From the NCBI GenBank assembly GCA_947165295.1, contig CAMUZU010000004.1, forward strand, positions 1-64,000: a stretch of DNA of 64,000 bases. The letters are read 5' to 3'. A model generated the notes under the pieces. That model saw only the letters and a program-made list of their open reading frames with translations. It was not told the DNA's origin and did no database searches. Numbering within the stretch: the first letter of the stretch is position 1; every line of letters begins with the position of its first letter. Made by a program: the position numbers and the translations under genes. Shown one piece after another: positions 29,497-39,400 of this stretch. This DNA is from an uncultured Selenomonadales bacterium (GTDB lineage: Bacteria > Bacillota > Negativicutes > Selenomonadales > Selenomonadaceae).

Positions 29497-30417
29497 TTAA
29501 AAGAATGCGTCAATGCCCGCGTCAACGAAAACTTGTCGGAAGTCGCGCAAGTCTTCGGCGTGCAAACCCTTCACGTGCGAAAATTCGTAGTCGCGTCCGA
29601 GCATTGAGTATTTGCTTTCGCCGAACTGATGAAACGGCAACAGCTGAACACGCGTCGCGCCGACTTCACGCAACCTGCGCACGAAACCTGCGGCGTCGTC
29701 GATTGAGTCGTTGTAATTCGGAATGACGGGCAGTCGCGGCAAAACGTCCTTGCCCGCGTCAATCGCGAATTTCATGTTGCGAAGAATCGTCGCGTTCGAC
29801 ACACCCGTTTTTTCGCGGTGACGCGCTTCGTCCCAGTGTTTGATGTCGAAAAGCAACAAGTCAATGTACTCGACAATTCGGCGGAAAATCGCGGGCGAGG
29901 TGAATCCCGTCGTTTCAATCGCCGTGTGAATGTTTTTTGACTTGAGCGCACGCAGAAGTTCAATCGCGAATTCGGGTTGCATTGTCGCTTCGCCGCCGCT
30001 TAAGGTGACGCCGCCGCCGCTCTCTTCGTAAAAGGGCAAGTCCTGCATGACGACTTCGACAATCTGCGCGACGGTCTTTCGTTGACCTTCGGGCTTGAGC
30101 GCGTGAGCGGGACATTTCTCGATGCAAATGCCGCGTTCGGAGCAGACGCCTGCGCCCGAACATTTTTTGTGATCGACGGAAATTTTCCCGTCAACGGCTT
30201 TGACTGCCTGCGTCGGACAACTTCGCACGCACGTTTCACAGTGAAGACATTTCTTCGCGTCCCAAAGAATTTGCAGGCGCGGCTCTTGACTTTCGGGGTT
30301 TGCGCACCACGTGCATTTGAGCGGACAGCCCTTGAAAAAAACCACCGTGCGAATGCCGGGGCCGTCGTTTAAGCTGAACTTCTGTATGTTGAAAATCATC
30401 CCGTAATCGACGTTCAT
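29497..30417 (-). CDS. Glycyl-radical enzyme activating protein (radical SAM, YbiY/PflA-type with ferredoxin insert)
   Basis: GPGIRTVVFFKGCPLKCTWCANPES (CxxxCxxC) plus CLHCETCVRSCP and a second Cys cluster CSGAGVCSERGICIEKCP; GGGVTLSGGEATMQPEFAIELL. Start set at MNVDYGMIF. Confidence 0.92.
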   Translation of the reverse strand: MNVDYGMIFNIQKFSLNDGPGIRTVVFFKGCPLKCTWCANPESQEPRLQILWDAKKCLHCETCVRSCPTQAVKAVDGKISVDHKKCSGAGVCSERGICIEKCPAHALKPEGQRKTVAQIVEVVMQDLPFYEESGGGVTLSGGEATMQPEFAIELLRALKSKNIHTAIETTGFTSPAIFRRIVEYIDLLLFDIKHWDEARHREKTGVSNATILRNMKFAIDAGKDVLPRLPVIPNYNDSIDDAAGFVRRLREVGATRVQLLPFHQFGESKYSMLGRDYEFSHVKGLHAEDLRDFRQVFVDAGIDAFF

Positions 30418-30574
30418 GAAAATTCCTCCCGCGAAAATTTTTATGCATGATACTACACGTGCATTCAAATGTAAATGTTTCGTTCGTAAACGAAAGAATT
30501 TTCATTGCGAAAAATGTTGACTTGTTTTCCATTGCGTAATATCATTGCGAAAAAGTTTTGACGGAGGTGACGAC

Positions 30575-31465
30575 ATGAAAGTTTTGACCGTCGACATTGA
30601 CGGGACGTTTCTTCGTTACGCGTGCATGGACGAGTTGCTCAACATTTCGCGGCGCGGGAAAATTTTTACGCCGCAGGACGGACGCGACGCTTTAATTGAA
30701 GCCGTCGGCAGATTGTTCGAGGCAGTCGACGACGCGCAAGGTATCGCCGTGTCAATGCCGGGCATAATCGATTCGGCTCGCGGTTACTGTGCAATGGGCG
30801 GCGCACTTCGTTACGACGACGATTTTTATTTCCGCGACGCGCTGGAAAAACGTTGTCGCACGAAAATTCACGTCGAGAACAACGCCAAATGCGCGGCAAT
30901 GGCGGAAGCTGCGGTCGGAAGTTTGTCGGGCGTGTCGGACGGTTTCGTTTTGATTTTCAGCACGATGGTCGGCGGCGCGTTGATTCGCGACGGCAAGCTC
31001 TGCAAGGGCAAACATTTCGCGGCGGGCGAAGTTTCTTACATCATCTTGAACGGCGGCGGCATGTGCGACGAAAATCTTTTCGGACGAAGTTTCGGCGTCC
31101 CGAAGTTTCTGCAACGTTACGCTCAAGTCAAAGGCACGGACATTGAGACCGTCGACCTGCTGACGATTTTCGACGCAGTCAAGCACGGTGAAGCCGAAGC
31201 CGTCGATTGTTTGACTTGGTACACGAAAAACATTGCCGCGCAGGTTTTCAACTTGCAGACGATTTTGGACGTGGAAACTTTTTCAATCGGCGGCGACGTG
31301 GCGAAGTTTCCCGCGTTCATGTCGAACCTGCGCGACGAACTTCAGAAGCTTTACGAGGCGTGTCCGTTCCGCCTGCCGCAAGCCGAAATCGTCGCAAGCA
31401 AATTTTTCAACGACGCGAACTTAATCGGCGCGTTGCAGTGTTGGCTGAACAATTTCAAGGAGTGA
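30575..31465 (+). CDS. ROK-family sugar kinase
   Basis: MKVLTVDIDGTFLRYA; GIAVSMPGIIDSARG; VENNAKCAAMAEA; GEVSYIILNGGG. ATG 30575 preceded by ACGGAGGTGACGAC. Confidence 0.8.
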   Translation: MKVLTVDIDGTFLRYACMDELLNISRRGKIFTPQDGRDALIEAVGRLFEAVDDAQGIAVSMPGIIDSARGYCAMGGALRYDDDFYFRDALEKRCRTKIHVENNAKCAAMAEAAVGSLSGVSDGFVLIFSTMVGGALIRDGKLCKGKHFAAGEVSYIILNGGGMCDENLFGRSFGVPKFLQRYAQVKGTDIETVDLLTIFDAVKHGEAEAVDCLTWYTKNIAAQVFNLQTILDVETFSIGGDVAKFPAFMSNLRDELQKLYEACPFRLPQAEIVASKFFNDANLIGALQCWLNNFKE

Positions 31466-31470
31466 ATTAC

Positions 31471-33879
31471 ATGGAGAATCGCGAACATTTCGGAGCGTTG
31501 ACGGAGCGAATGCAAGCTTTCCGCGAAGAAACGCTCGATCAAAAACCTTACATTGACGCCGAACGCGCCGTGCTCGTGACGGAAGTTTACAAGGCGAATC
31601 AAAATCAGCCGCCCGTCATGAAACGTGCGCTCGGTCTGAAAAACATCCTCGAACACATGACGATTTATATTGAAGACAAAACGCTCATTGTCGGCAACCA
31701 GGCGACGAAGAATTGTAACGCGCCGATTTTCCCCGAATACACGATGGGCTTTGTCATTGACGAACTCGACAAGTTTGAAAAGCGCGACGGCGACGTTTTT
31801 TACATCACCGACGAAACGAAGCGTCAACTTCGCGAAATCGCTCCGTTCTGGAAAAATAATTGTCTGCACGACCGCGGCATGGCTCTGTTGCCCGAAGAAG
31901 TTTTGGACGTGTTGCCTTCGCTCGGCATGGAAGGCAAACTCAACGCGGGCGACGCTCATCTCGCCGTGAATTATGAACGCGTCATCAATGAAGGCTTGCT
32001 CGGTTACGAAAACCGCGTGCGCGACCTGAAGTCCAAACTTGACCTGACGCAACCCGACGCAATCGACAAAAATATTTTCTACAAAGCCGTGCTGATTGTG
32101 TTGGACGCCGTGCGCAACTTCGCTCTGCGTTACTCGAAACTTGCCGCCGAACTCGCCGCCAAAGAAATCGATTCGACACGCAAGACCGAACTCGAAGAAA
32201 TTGCCCGCGTGTGCGAAAAGGTGCCGTATTATCCCGCCGACACTTTCCGCGAAGCCGTGCAGGCGGTGTGGTTCATTCATGTCATTTTGCAGATTGAAAG
32301 CAACGGGCATTCGCTCAGCTACGGGCGTTTCGATCAATACATGTATCCGTTTTATCAACGCGACATTCAATCGGGCAAGTTGACTCGCGACGAAGCTTTG
32401 GAACTTTTGACGTGCCTTTGGATTAAGACGCTCACCGTGCAAAAAATTCGTTCGCAGTCTCACACGTTAAGCTCCGCCGGTTCGCCAATGTATCAGAACG
32501 TCACGGTCGGCGGACAAACCGTCGACAAGAAAGACGCCGTCAACGAATTAAGTTTCGTCGTGTTGCAGTCCATTGCACAAACGCGTTTGACTCAGCCGAA
32601 CTTTACCGTGCGCTATCACGCCAACATCGACAAGAAATTCATGGACGAATGTATCGAAGTCATGAAACTTGGATTCGGTATGCCCGCGTTAAACAACGAC
32701 GAAATTATCATCCCGTCGTTTATCAATTGGGGCGTCGCCGAAGAGGACGCGTACAATTATAGCGCGATTGGTTGCGTCGAAACTGCAGTGCCCGGCAAGT
32801 GGGGCTATCGTTGCACGGGCATGAGTTACATCAACTTCCCGCGTGTGCTTTTGTGCGCAATGAACAACGGCGTCGACATGACAAGCGGCAAACGTTTCAC
32901 TCGCGGCTACGGTTACTTCAAAGACTTCACAAGCTACGAACAACTTATGGACGTTTGGGACAAGACCGTTCGCGAAATGACCCGTTACAGCGCAATCGTC
33001 GAAAACGCAATCGACAAGGCTTCCGAACGCGACGTGCCCGACATTTTGTGCAGTGCGTTGACGGATGATTGTATTGCTCGCGGCAAAACCATCAAGGAAG
33101 GCGGCGCGGTTTACGACTTCATCAGCGGTTTGCAAGTCGGCATTGCTGACATGGCGGACTCTCTCGCGGCGATTAAAAAGCTCGTCTTCGAGGAACGCAA
33201 GATAACTCCCGCCGAACTTTGGGACGCGATTAAAGACAACTTCACGTCGCCCGAAAATCAACGCATTCAAGACATGCTGATTAACGACGCGCCCAAATAC
33301 GGCAACGACGACGATTATGTCGACAACTTGATTGTCGAGGCTTACGACTCGTATCTTGACGAAATCAAGAAGTACCCGAACACGCGTTACGGTCGCGGAG
33401 TTATCGGCGGCATTCGTTACGGCGGCACGTCATCAATCAGCGCGAACGTCGGGCAAGGCATGGGCACAATGGCGACGCCCAACGGCAGAAAAGCTCGCGA
33501 ACCTTTGGCGGAAGGTTGTTCGCCCGCACACAACGCCGACAAAAACGGCCCCACCGCCGTGTTTAAATCCGTGTCGAAGTTGCGCACGGAAAAAATCACG
33601 GGCGGCGTCCTGCTCAACCAGAAAATGACACCGCAGCTTTTGTCGAAGGACGAAAACAAACAGAAACTTATCATGCTGATTCGCACGTTCTTTAATCGAC
33701 TGCACGGCTACCACGTTCAATACAACATTGTGTCCCGCGAAACGTTAATCGACGCGCAGATTCACCCCGAACGCCACAAAGATTTAATCGTGCGCGTGGC
33801 GGGTTACAGTGCATTTTTCAACGCGCTCAGCAAGGCGACGCAGGACGACATCATCGGGCGCACCGAACAAACTTTGTGA
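31471..33879 (+). CDS. Glycyl radical enzyme, YbiW-like (candidate 1,5-anhydroglucitol-6-phosphate lyase)
   Basis: Active-site AIGCVETAVPGKWGYRCTGMSYINF; C-terminal glycyl-radical loop VRVAGYSAFFNAL; IVGNQATKNCNAPIFPEYT and NGHSLSYGRFDQYMYPFY resemble remembered E. coli YbiW. Start set at ATG 31471 (MENREHFG). Confidence 0.9.
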   Translation: MENREHFGALTERMQAFREETLDQKPYIDAERAVLVTEVYKANQNQPPVMKRALGLKNILEHMTIYIEDKTLIVGNQATKNCNAPIFPEYTMGFVIDELDKFEKRDGDVFYITDETKRQLREIAPFWKNNCLHDRGMALLPEEVLDVLPSLGMEGKLNAGDAHLAVNYERVINEGLLGYENRVRDLKSKLDLTQPDAIDKNIFYKAVLIVLDAVRNFALRYSKLAAELAAKEIDSTRKTELEEIARVCEKVPYYPADTFREAVQAVWFIHVILQIESNGHSLSYGRFDQYMYPFYQRDIQSGKLTRDEALELLTCLWIKTLTVQKIRSQSHTLSSAGSPMYQNVTVGGQTVDKKDAVNELSFVVLQSIAQTRLTQPNFTVRYHANIDKKFMDECIEVMKLGFGMPALNNDEIIIPSFINWGVAEEDAYNYSAIGCVETAVPGKWGYRCTGMSYINFPRVLLCAMNNGVDMTSGKRFTRGYGYFKDFTSYEQLMDVWDKTVREMTRYSAIVENAIDKASERDVPDILCSALTDDCIARGKTIKEGGAVYDFISGLQVGIADMADSLAAIKKLVFEERKITPAELWDAIKDNFTSPENQRIQDMLINDAPKYGNDDDYVDNLIVEAYDSYLDEIKKYPNTRYGRGVIGGIRYGGTSSISANVGQGMGTMATPNGRKAREPLAEGCSPAHNADKNGPTAVFKSVSKLRTEKITGGVLLNQKMTPQLLSKDENKQKLIMLIRTFFNRLHGYHVQYNIVSRETLIDAQIHPERHKDLIVRVAGYSAFFNALSKATQDDIIGRTEQTL

Positions 33880-33885
33880 CGTTGT

Positions 33886-33998
33886 GTTACTTTTCTTTTG
33901 GCGCAAAAGAAAAGTAAGCAAAAGAAAACAGCCCGCTACGATACATCGTGTATCGTGCGCGGGCGGCGGCCGTCATCCATGACGGCCGGAGTTACCGT
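33886..33998 (+). repeat. Composite intergenic hairpin element, copy 4
   Basis: GTTACTTTTCTTTTGGCGCAAAAGAAAAGTAAGCAAAAGAAAACAGCCCGCTACGATACATCGTGTATCGTGCGCGGGCGGCGGCCGTCATCCATGACGGCCGGAGTTACCG. Confidence 0.9.
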
Positions 33999-34018
33999 TA
34001 TTGTTTGGAGGAAATCTC

Positions 34019-34843
34019 ATGTACAAGATTATCGCTTGCGACCTGGACGAAACTTTGTTGACGACGACCGACCGAAAAGTTTCCGCAAAAAATGTCGTGG
34101 CAGTCAAAGCGGCTCGTGAGCGCGGCGTCAAGTTTGTTGTTGCGACGGGACGCGGCTTCCCGTCCGTTTCGGGCACGCTTGCTGAACTCGGCTTGCTTGA
34201 CCTGCCGAACGAATACGTCATCTCGTTCAACGGCGGAGCGATAACCGAAAACGCGGGCAACCGTCTGCTTCACTGCGTCGACATGCCGTTTAAGACCGTC
34301 GAAAAACTTTTCAAGCGCGCTCTTGCTTACGACGTCGGAATTCACGTTTACACGCTCGACGCGGTTTACGGCTTCCGCTTCACCGACAACGAACGCGCTT
34401 ACCTTGCCGGCCGCATGACCGTTGTCGAGCGCGACGACTTGAATGTTGACTTTCTGCGCGGGCAACGGCTCATCAAAATTCTGTTCGTCAATCCGAATCA
34501 AGATTATCTGCGGCGAATTGAACGCGAACTTGCCGACATCACCGCCGACGTGACGGTCAGCTTTTCGAGCAACCGTTACATCGAATTTTCACCGCAGGGC
34601 GTCGACAAAGGTACAGGACTGCTCAAGCTTGCGGAAATTCTCAACGTCAAGCCCGAAGAAACGATTGCCATTGGCGACAACTTCAACGATTTAAGCATGA
34701 TTCGTGCGGCGGGACTCGGCGTCGGCGTTGCCAATTGCGTCGACGGTATCAAGCAAGATTGCAATTACATTACGGCGGCGACGTGCGACGAAGGTGCCGT
34801 TGCCGAAGTCATCAACAAATTCATTACGGAGGAATTCAAATGA
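34019..34843 (+). CDS. Cof-type HAD-IIB sugar phosphatase (YbiV-like)
   Basis: MYKIIACDLDETLLTTTDRKVSAKN; VVATGRGFPSV; IAIGDNFNDLSMIRAAGLGVGVANC. Confidence 0.9.
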   Translation: MYKIIACDLDETLLTTTDRKVSAKNVVAVKAARERGVKFVVATGRGFPSVSGTLAELGLLDLPNEYVISFNGGAITENAGNRLLHCVDMPFKTVEKLFKRALAYDVGIHVYTLDAVYGFRFTDNERAYLAGRMTVVERDDLNVDFLRGQRLIKILFVNPNQDYLRRIERELADITADVTVSFSSNRYIEFSPQGVDKGTGLLKLAEILNVKPEETIAIGDNFNDLSMIRAAGLGVGVANCVDGIKQDCNYITAATCDEGAVAEVINKFITEEFK

Positions 34844-35517
34844 AACTCATCATTGACGACGCGCACATTGACCAAATCAAGCGCATTTACAAGTTTTATC
34901 CCGTCGACGGCGTCACGACAAACCCGACGATTTTGGCGGCAAGCGGGCGCAAACCTTACGACGTGCTCAAAGAGATTCGCGAATTCATTGGCGCGGACGC
35001 GGAGCTTCACGTTCAGGTTGTCGCTCAAACCGCCGACGGCATGGTTGACGACGCGCACCGTATCCGTCAAGAACTCGGCGCGAACACTTACGTCAAAATT
35101 CCGTCCGTCGAAGAAGGTTTCCGCGCAATGAAGTTGCTTAAGGCCGAAGGCGTCAACATCACCGCGACCGCGATTTACACGCCGATGCAAGCGTTCCTTG
35201 CCGCAAAAGCCGGAGCGAGTTACGCCGCGCCTTACATCAATCGCATTGACAACATGGGCTACGACGGCGTTTCAATCGCGCAACACATCCACGACATTTT
35301 CCGCAACAACAACCTCAACGCGAACGTTTTGGCGGCGAGCTTCAAAAATTCTCAACAACTGCTGGAGCTTGCCGAATACGGTATCGGCGCGGCGACGGCG
35401 TCACCCGACGTGATCTTTTCGCTCGTCAAGAACGACGCCATTACTTCCGCGATTAATGCTTTCGTGCGCGACTTCGAGAAACTTTGCGGCGAAGGCGTAA
35501 CAATGAGCAATGCGTAA
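34840..35517 (+). CDS. Fructose-6-phosphate aldolase / transaldolase-like protein
   Basis: FYPVDGVTTNPTILAASGRKPYDVLKEIREFIG; YVKIPSVEEGFRAMKLLKAEGVNITATAIYTPMQAFLAAKAGASYAAPYINRIDN. ATG 34840 overlaps the HAD stop. Confidence 0.92.
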   Translation: MKLIIDDAHIDQIKRIYKFYPVDGVTTNPTILAASGRKPYDVLKEIREFIGADAELHVQVVAQTADGMVDDAHRIRQELGANTYVKIPSVEEGFRAMKLLKAEGVNITATAIYTPMQAFLAAKAGASYAAPYINRIDNMGYDGVSIAQHIHDIFRNNNLNANVLAASFKNSQQLLELAEYGIGAATASPDVIFSLVKNDAITSAINAFVRDFEKLCGEGVTMSNA

Positions 35518-35539
35518 CACTTAATGCGCAATGAAAATT

Positions 35540-35573
35540 TTTGTCCGTCGACTTCGGCCGGCGGATTTTTTTT
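35540..35573 (+). terminator. Rho-independent terminator after the aldolase gene
   Basis: CCGTCGACTTCGGCCGGCGGATTTTTTTT. Confidence 0.7.
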
Positions 35574-35649
35574 GCAACGGAACGCGGCTTCTTTCGTAAC
35601 GAAAACTTCTGTGTTACAATTCCCGAAAACTTTCAAAGGAGCAACTCAC

Positions 35650-36390
35650 ATGCGCAAAAGAGACACACAAATTCTGGACGCGCTGGGCGTGCGAAAAAAA
35701 ATTTCCGTGCAAGAATTGGCTGAACTGTTGAACGTGTCGGACGTGACAATCCGTAAAGATCTGTCGGTTTTGGAAAGTGCCGGCCTGCTCAAGCGCGAAC
35801 ACGGTTTTGCCGTCCTGCCGACAAGCGACGACGTCAGCACGCGGCTTTTGTTCAATTACGAAACGAAACGCCGAATCGCACGCAAGGCCGCCGAACAAGT
35901 CCGCGACGGCGAAACGCTCATGATTGAATCGGGCTCGTGTTGCGCGCTGTTGGCTGAAGAAATTTCGACGACGCGGCGCGACGTGACAATCATTACGAAT
36001 TCGGTCTTTATCGCAAACTTCGTGCGTCACAAGGCGGCGCGAATAATTTTGCTCGGCGGTGAACTTCAGCAAGAATCTCAAGTCATGGTCGGTTCGCTGG
36101 TCAAAAAGTGCGCGGAGAATTTTTCCGTCGAAAAATTTTTCATGGGCACGGACGGTTTCAACGAACGCGGCGCAATGTCGGGCGACTTGATGCGTGCCGA
36201 AGCCGTGCGCGACATGGCCGAATCTGCGCGGCGTGCGATAATTTTGACGGAGTCGAAGAAGTTTTCTCAATTCGGCGTGGTACCGTTGCTTGCGTATAAG
36301 CGAATCGATACAATCTTCACGGACGCGGACATTTCCGCCGAAGCCAAGAAACTTTTCGCGTCGAAAGGCGTCACCGTCGTCGAAGCTTGA
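35650..36390 (+). CDS. DeoR/GlpR-family transcriptional regulator
   Basis: MRKRDTQILDALGVRKKISVQELAELLNVSDVTIRKDLSVLESAGLLKREHGFAVL; ATG 35650 with AAAGGAGC upstream. Confidence 0.92.
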   Translation: MRKRDTQILDALGVRKKISVQELAELLNVSDVTIRKDLSVLESAGLLKREHGFAVLPTSDDVSTRLLFNYETKRRIARKAAEQVRDGETLMIESGSCCALLAEEISTTRRDVTIITNSVFIANFVRHKAARIILLGGELQQESQVMVGSLVKKCAENFSVEKFFMGTDGFNERGAMSGDLMRAEAVRDMAESARRAIILTESKKFSQFGVVPLLAYKRIDTIFTDADISAEAKKLFASKGVTVVEA

Positions 36391-36457
36391 TAAAGTTGTT
36401 TAAATGAATTACACTTGCCGCGTTGAAAACGACAATCACGAGGAGGCTAAATCTTTC

Positions 36458-39400
36458 ATGCTTTATCGCAAGGTTGACACAAACTTGAACTTCGCGAGCC
36501 GCGAGAAAGAAGTCGAAACTTTTTGGGCTGAACATGACATCGCGCAGAAAGCCATCGACAATCGCGACGGTTGCGAAGATTACACGTTCTACGACGGCCC
36601 GCCGACGGCAAACGGTCAGCCGCACATCGGTCACGTTTTGACGCGTGTCATCAAAGACTTGTTCCCGCGCTATCACTCAATGAAGGGTCAAAAAGTTTTG
36701 CGCAAAGCCGGCTGGGACACGCACGGTCTGCCCGTCGAGCTGGAAGTCGAAAAGCTCATCGGCATCAACGGCAAGGAGCAAATCGAAGCTTACGGCATGG
36801 AACCGTTCATCAAGAAGTGCCGCGAATCCGTCTGGAAGTACAAAACCATGTGGGAAGAATTTTCGGGCGTCGTCGGCTTTTGGGCGGACATGGAGCACCC
36901 GTACATCACTTACGAAAATTATTACATCGAGTCGGAGTGGTGGGCGCTCAAACAAATTTGGAACCGCGGTTTGCTGTACAAAGGTCACAAGGTCGTTCCG
37001 TATTGCCCGCGCTGTGGCACGCCGCTTTCCAGTCACGAAGTCGCGCTCGGTTACAAAGACGTCAAGGAGCGTTCCGCCGTCGTCAAGTTCAAAGTCGAAG
37101 GCGAAGACGCTTACTTCCTTGCGTGGACGACGACGCCTTGGACTTTGCCGTCGAACTTGTGCCTGTGCGTCAACCCGAAAGTCGATTACGTCAAAATTCA
37201 AGTCGGCGACACGGTTTACATTTTGGCTGCCGCTTTGGTCGACAAAGTTTTTGACGGCGTCGAAGGTGAACGAAAAGTTCTTGCGACGTACAAAGGTGCC
37301 GAACTCGAATATCGCAAATACGAGCCGCTGTATCCTTTCGCGGACGAAATTGTTGCGCGCAGTGGCAAGCAGGCGCATTACGTCACCTGCGACGATTATG
37401 TCACGACCGAAGACGGCACGGGCATTGTTCACTGTGCGCCGGCTTTCGGCGAAGACGACAACCGCGTCTGCCGCAAGTACGATATTCCGTTCGTGCAATT
37501 CGTCGACGGCAAGGGCAACATGACCGCCGAAACTTACTGGGCGGGCACTTTCGTCAAGGACGCCGACCCGTTGATTCTCAAAGACTTGAAGACTTCGGGC
37601 AAGCTGTTCAAAGCTCCGCCGTTCGAGCACAGTTATCCGCATTGCTGGCGTTGTGACACGCCGCTGATTTATTACGCCCGCGAATCGTGGTTTATCAAGA
37701 TGACCGCGGTTAAAGACGACCTGCTCAAAAACAACGCGAAAGTCAACTGGATTCCGCCGACGATTGGCAAGGGACGTTTCGGCGATTGGCTTGAACACGT
37801 GCAAGACTGGGGCATTTCGCGCAACCGCTACTGGGGCACGCCGCTCAACATTTGGGAATGCAAATGCGGTCACCAACACTCAATCGGCTCAATCGACGAA
37901 CTTAAATCATTGTCGACGAATTGTCCCGACGATATTGAACTTCACCGCCCGTATATCGACGCGGTAACTTTCCCGTGCCCAAAATGCGGCGGCGAAATGC
38001 ATCGCGTGCCCGAAGTCATCGATTGCTGGTTTGATTCGGGCGCAATGCCGTTCGCGCAGTGGCATTACCCGTTCGAGAACAAAGAAATTTTCGAGACGCA
38101 TTTTCCCGCCGACTTCATCAGTGAGGCGGTTGACCAAACACGCGGCTGGTTTTATTCGCTCATGGCGATTTCGACGCTGATTTTCGACGACACGCCGTTT
38201 AAGAATTGTATCGTGCTCGGTCTGGTGCTTGACAAAGACGGGCAGAAAATGTCGAAGTCCAAAGGCAACGCCGTCGCGCCGATGGAGACTTTGCACAAAC
38301 ACGGTGCCGACGCAATTCGCTGGTACTTCTACGAAAACTCTGCGCCGTGGTTGCCGAATCGTTTTCATGACGGCGCGGTCACCGAAGGTCAACGAAAATT
38401 CCTCGGCACGCTGTGGAACACTTACGCGTTCTTCGTGCTGTACGCCAACATTGACGATTTCGACGCGACGAAGTACACGCTCGATTACGAAAAACTTTCC
38501 GTCATGGACAAGTGGCTTTTGTCGCGGCTGAACACGATGGTTAAGACGGTTGACGACGCGTTGACGAATTACAAAGTTCCCGAATCTGCGCGGGCATTGC
38601 AAGATTTCGTCGACGAACTCAGCAACTGGTACGTTCGCCGCAGTCGCGCTCGTTTTTGGGCGAAAGGCATGGAGCAGGACAAAATCAACGCGTACATGAC
38701 GCTGTACACCGCGCTGGTCACGCTGTCGAAGGCAGCCGCGCCGATGGTGCCGTTTATCACCGAAAACATTTACCGCAACTTGGTTTGCTCAATCGACAAG
38801 TCCGCGCCCGAAAGCGTTCACCTGTGCGATTACCCGACCGCCGACGAAAAATTTATCGACGCCGAACTTGAACGCAACATGGACGCCGTGCTGAAAATCG
38901 TCGTGCTCGGTCGCGCCGCAAGAAATGCCGCCAACATCAAGAACCGTCAGCCCGTCGCGGACATGTTCGTTAAGGCCGCGCAAACTTTGCCGGAATTCTT
39001 CGTGGAGATTATCGAAGACGAACTCAACGTTAAGCGCGTCGAATTCCGCGACGACATGAGCGAATTTATCCGCTACAACCTCAAGCCGAATTTCCGCGTG
39101 CTCGGCAAGAAGGTCGGCAAACGCATGGGCGAAGTCAAGTCCGCGCTTGAACACGTCGACGGGCTCGCCGCCAAAACCGAACTTGACAAGACCGGCGAAT
39201 TCAAACTTGCGCTTGCGGACGGCGAAGTTGTTTTGACCGCTGAAGATGTCGAAGTCACAATCTCGCAAACCGACGGCTTTAACTGCCAAAGCGACGCCGA
39301 TTTTTCCGTTGCGCTGTCGACGGTGTTGACGCCCGAACTCGTCGAAGAAGGTTACGTGCGCGAACTTATCAGCAAGATTCAAGTCATGCGCCGCGAAAGC

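Noticed and set aside
31207-31470. Upstream extension of the glycyl radical enzyme ORF
   Set aside because: Overlaps the ROK kinase in another frame; a proper start with SD (AAGGAG) is at 31471.
31471-33879. Annotation of the GRE as ordinary pyruvate formate-lyase
   Set aside because: PFL has adjacent active-site cysteines; this protein has GCVETAVPGKWGYRCTGMS as in YbiW-type dehydratase/lyase GREs and lies beside an FSA-like aldolase and sugar kinase.
36391-36457. T-box or other riboswitch upstream of ileS
   Set aside because: Only about 70 nt separate the DeoR stop from the ileS start, with no space or visible T-box conserved motifs.
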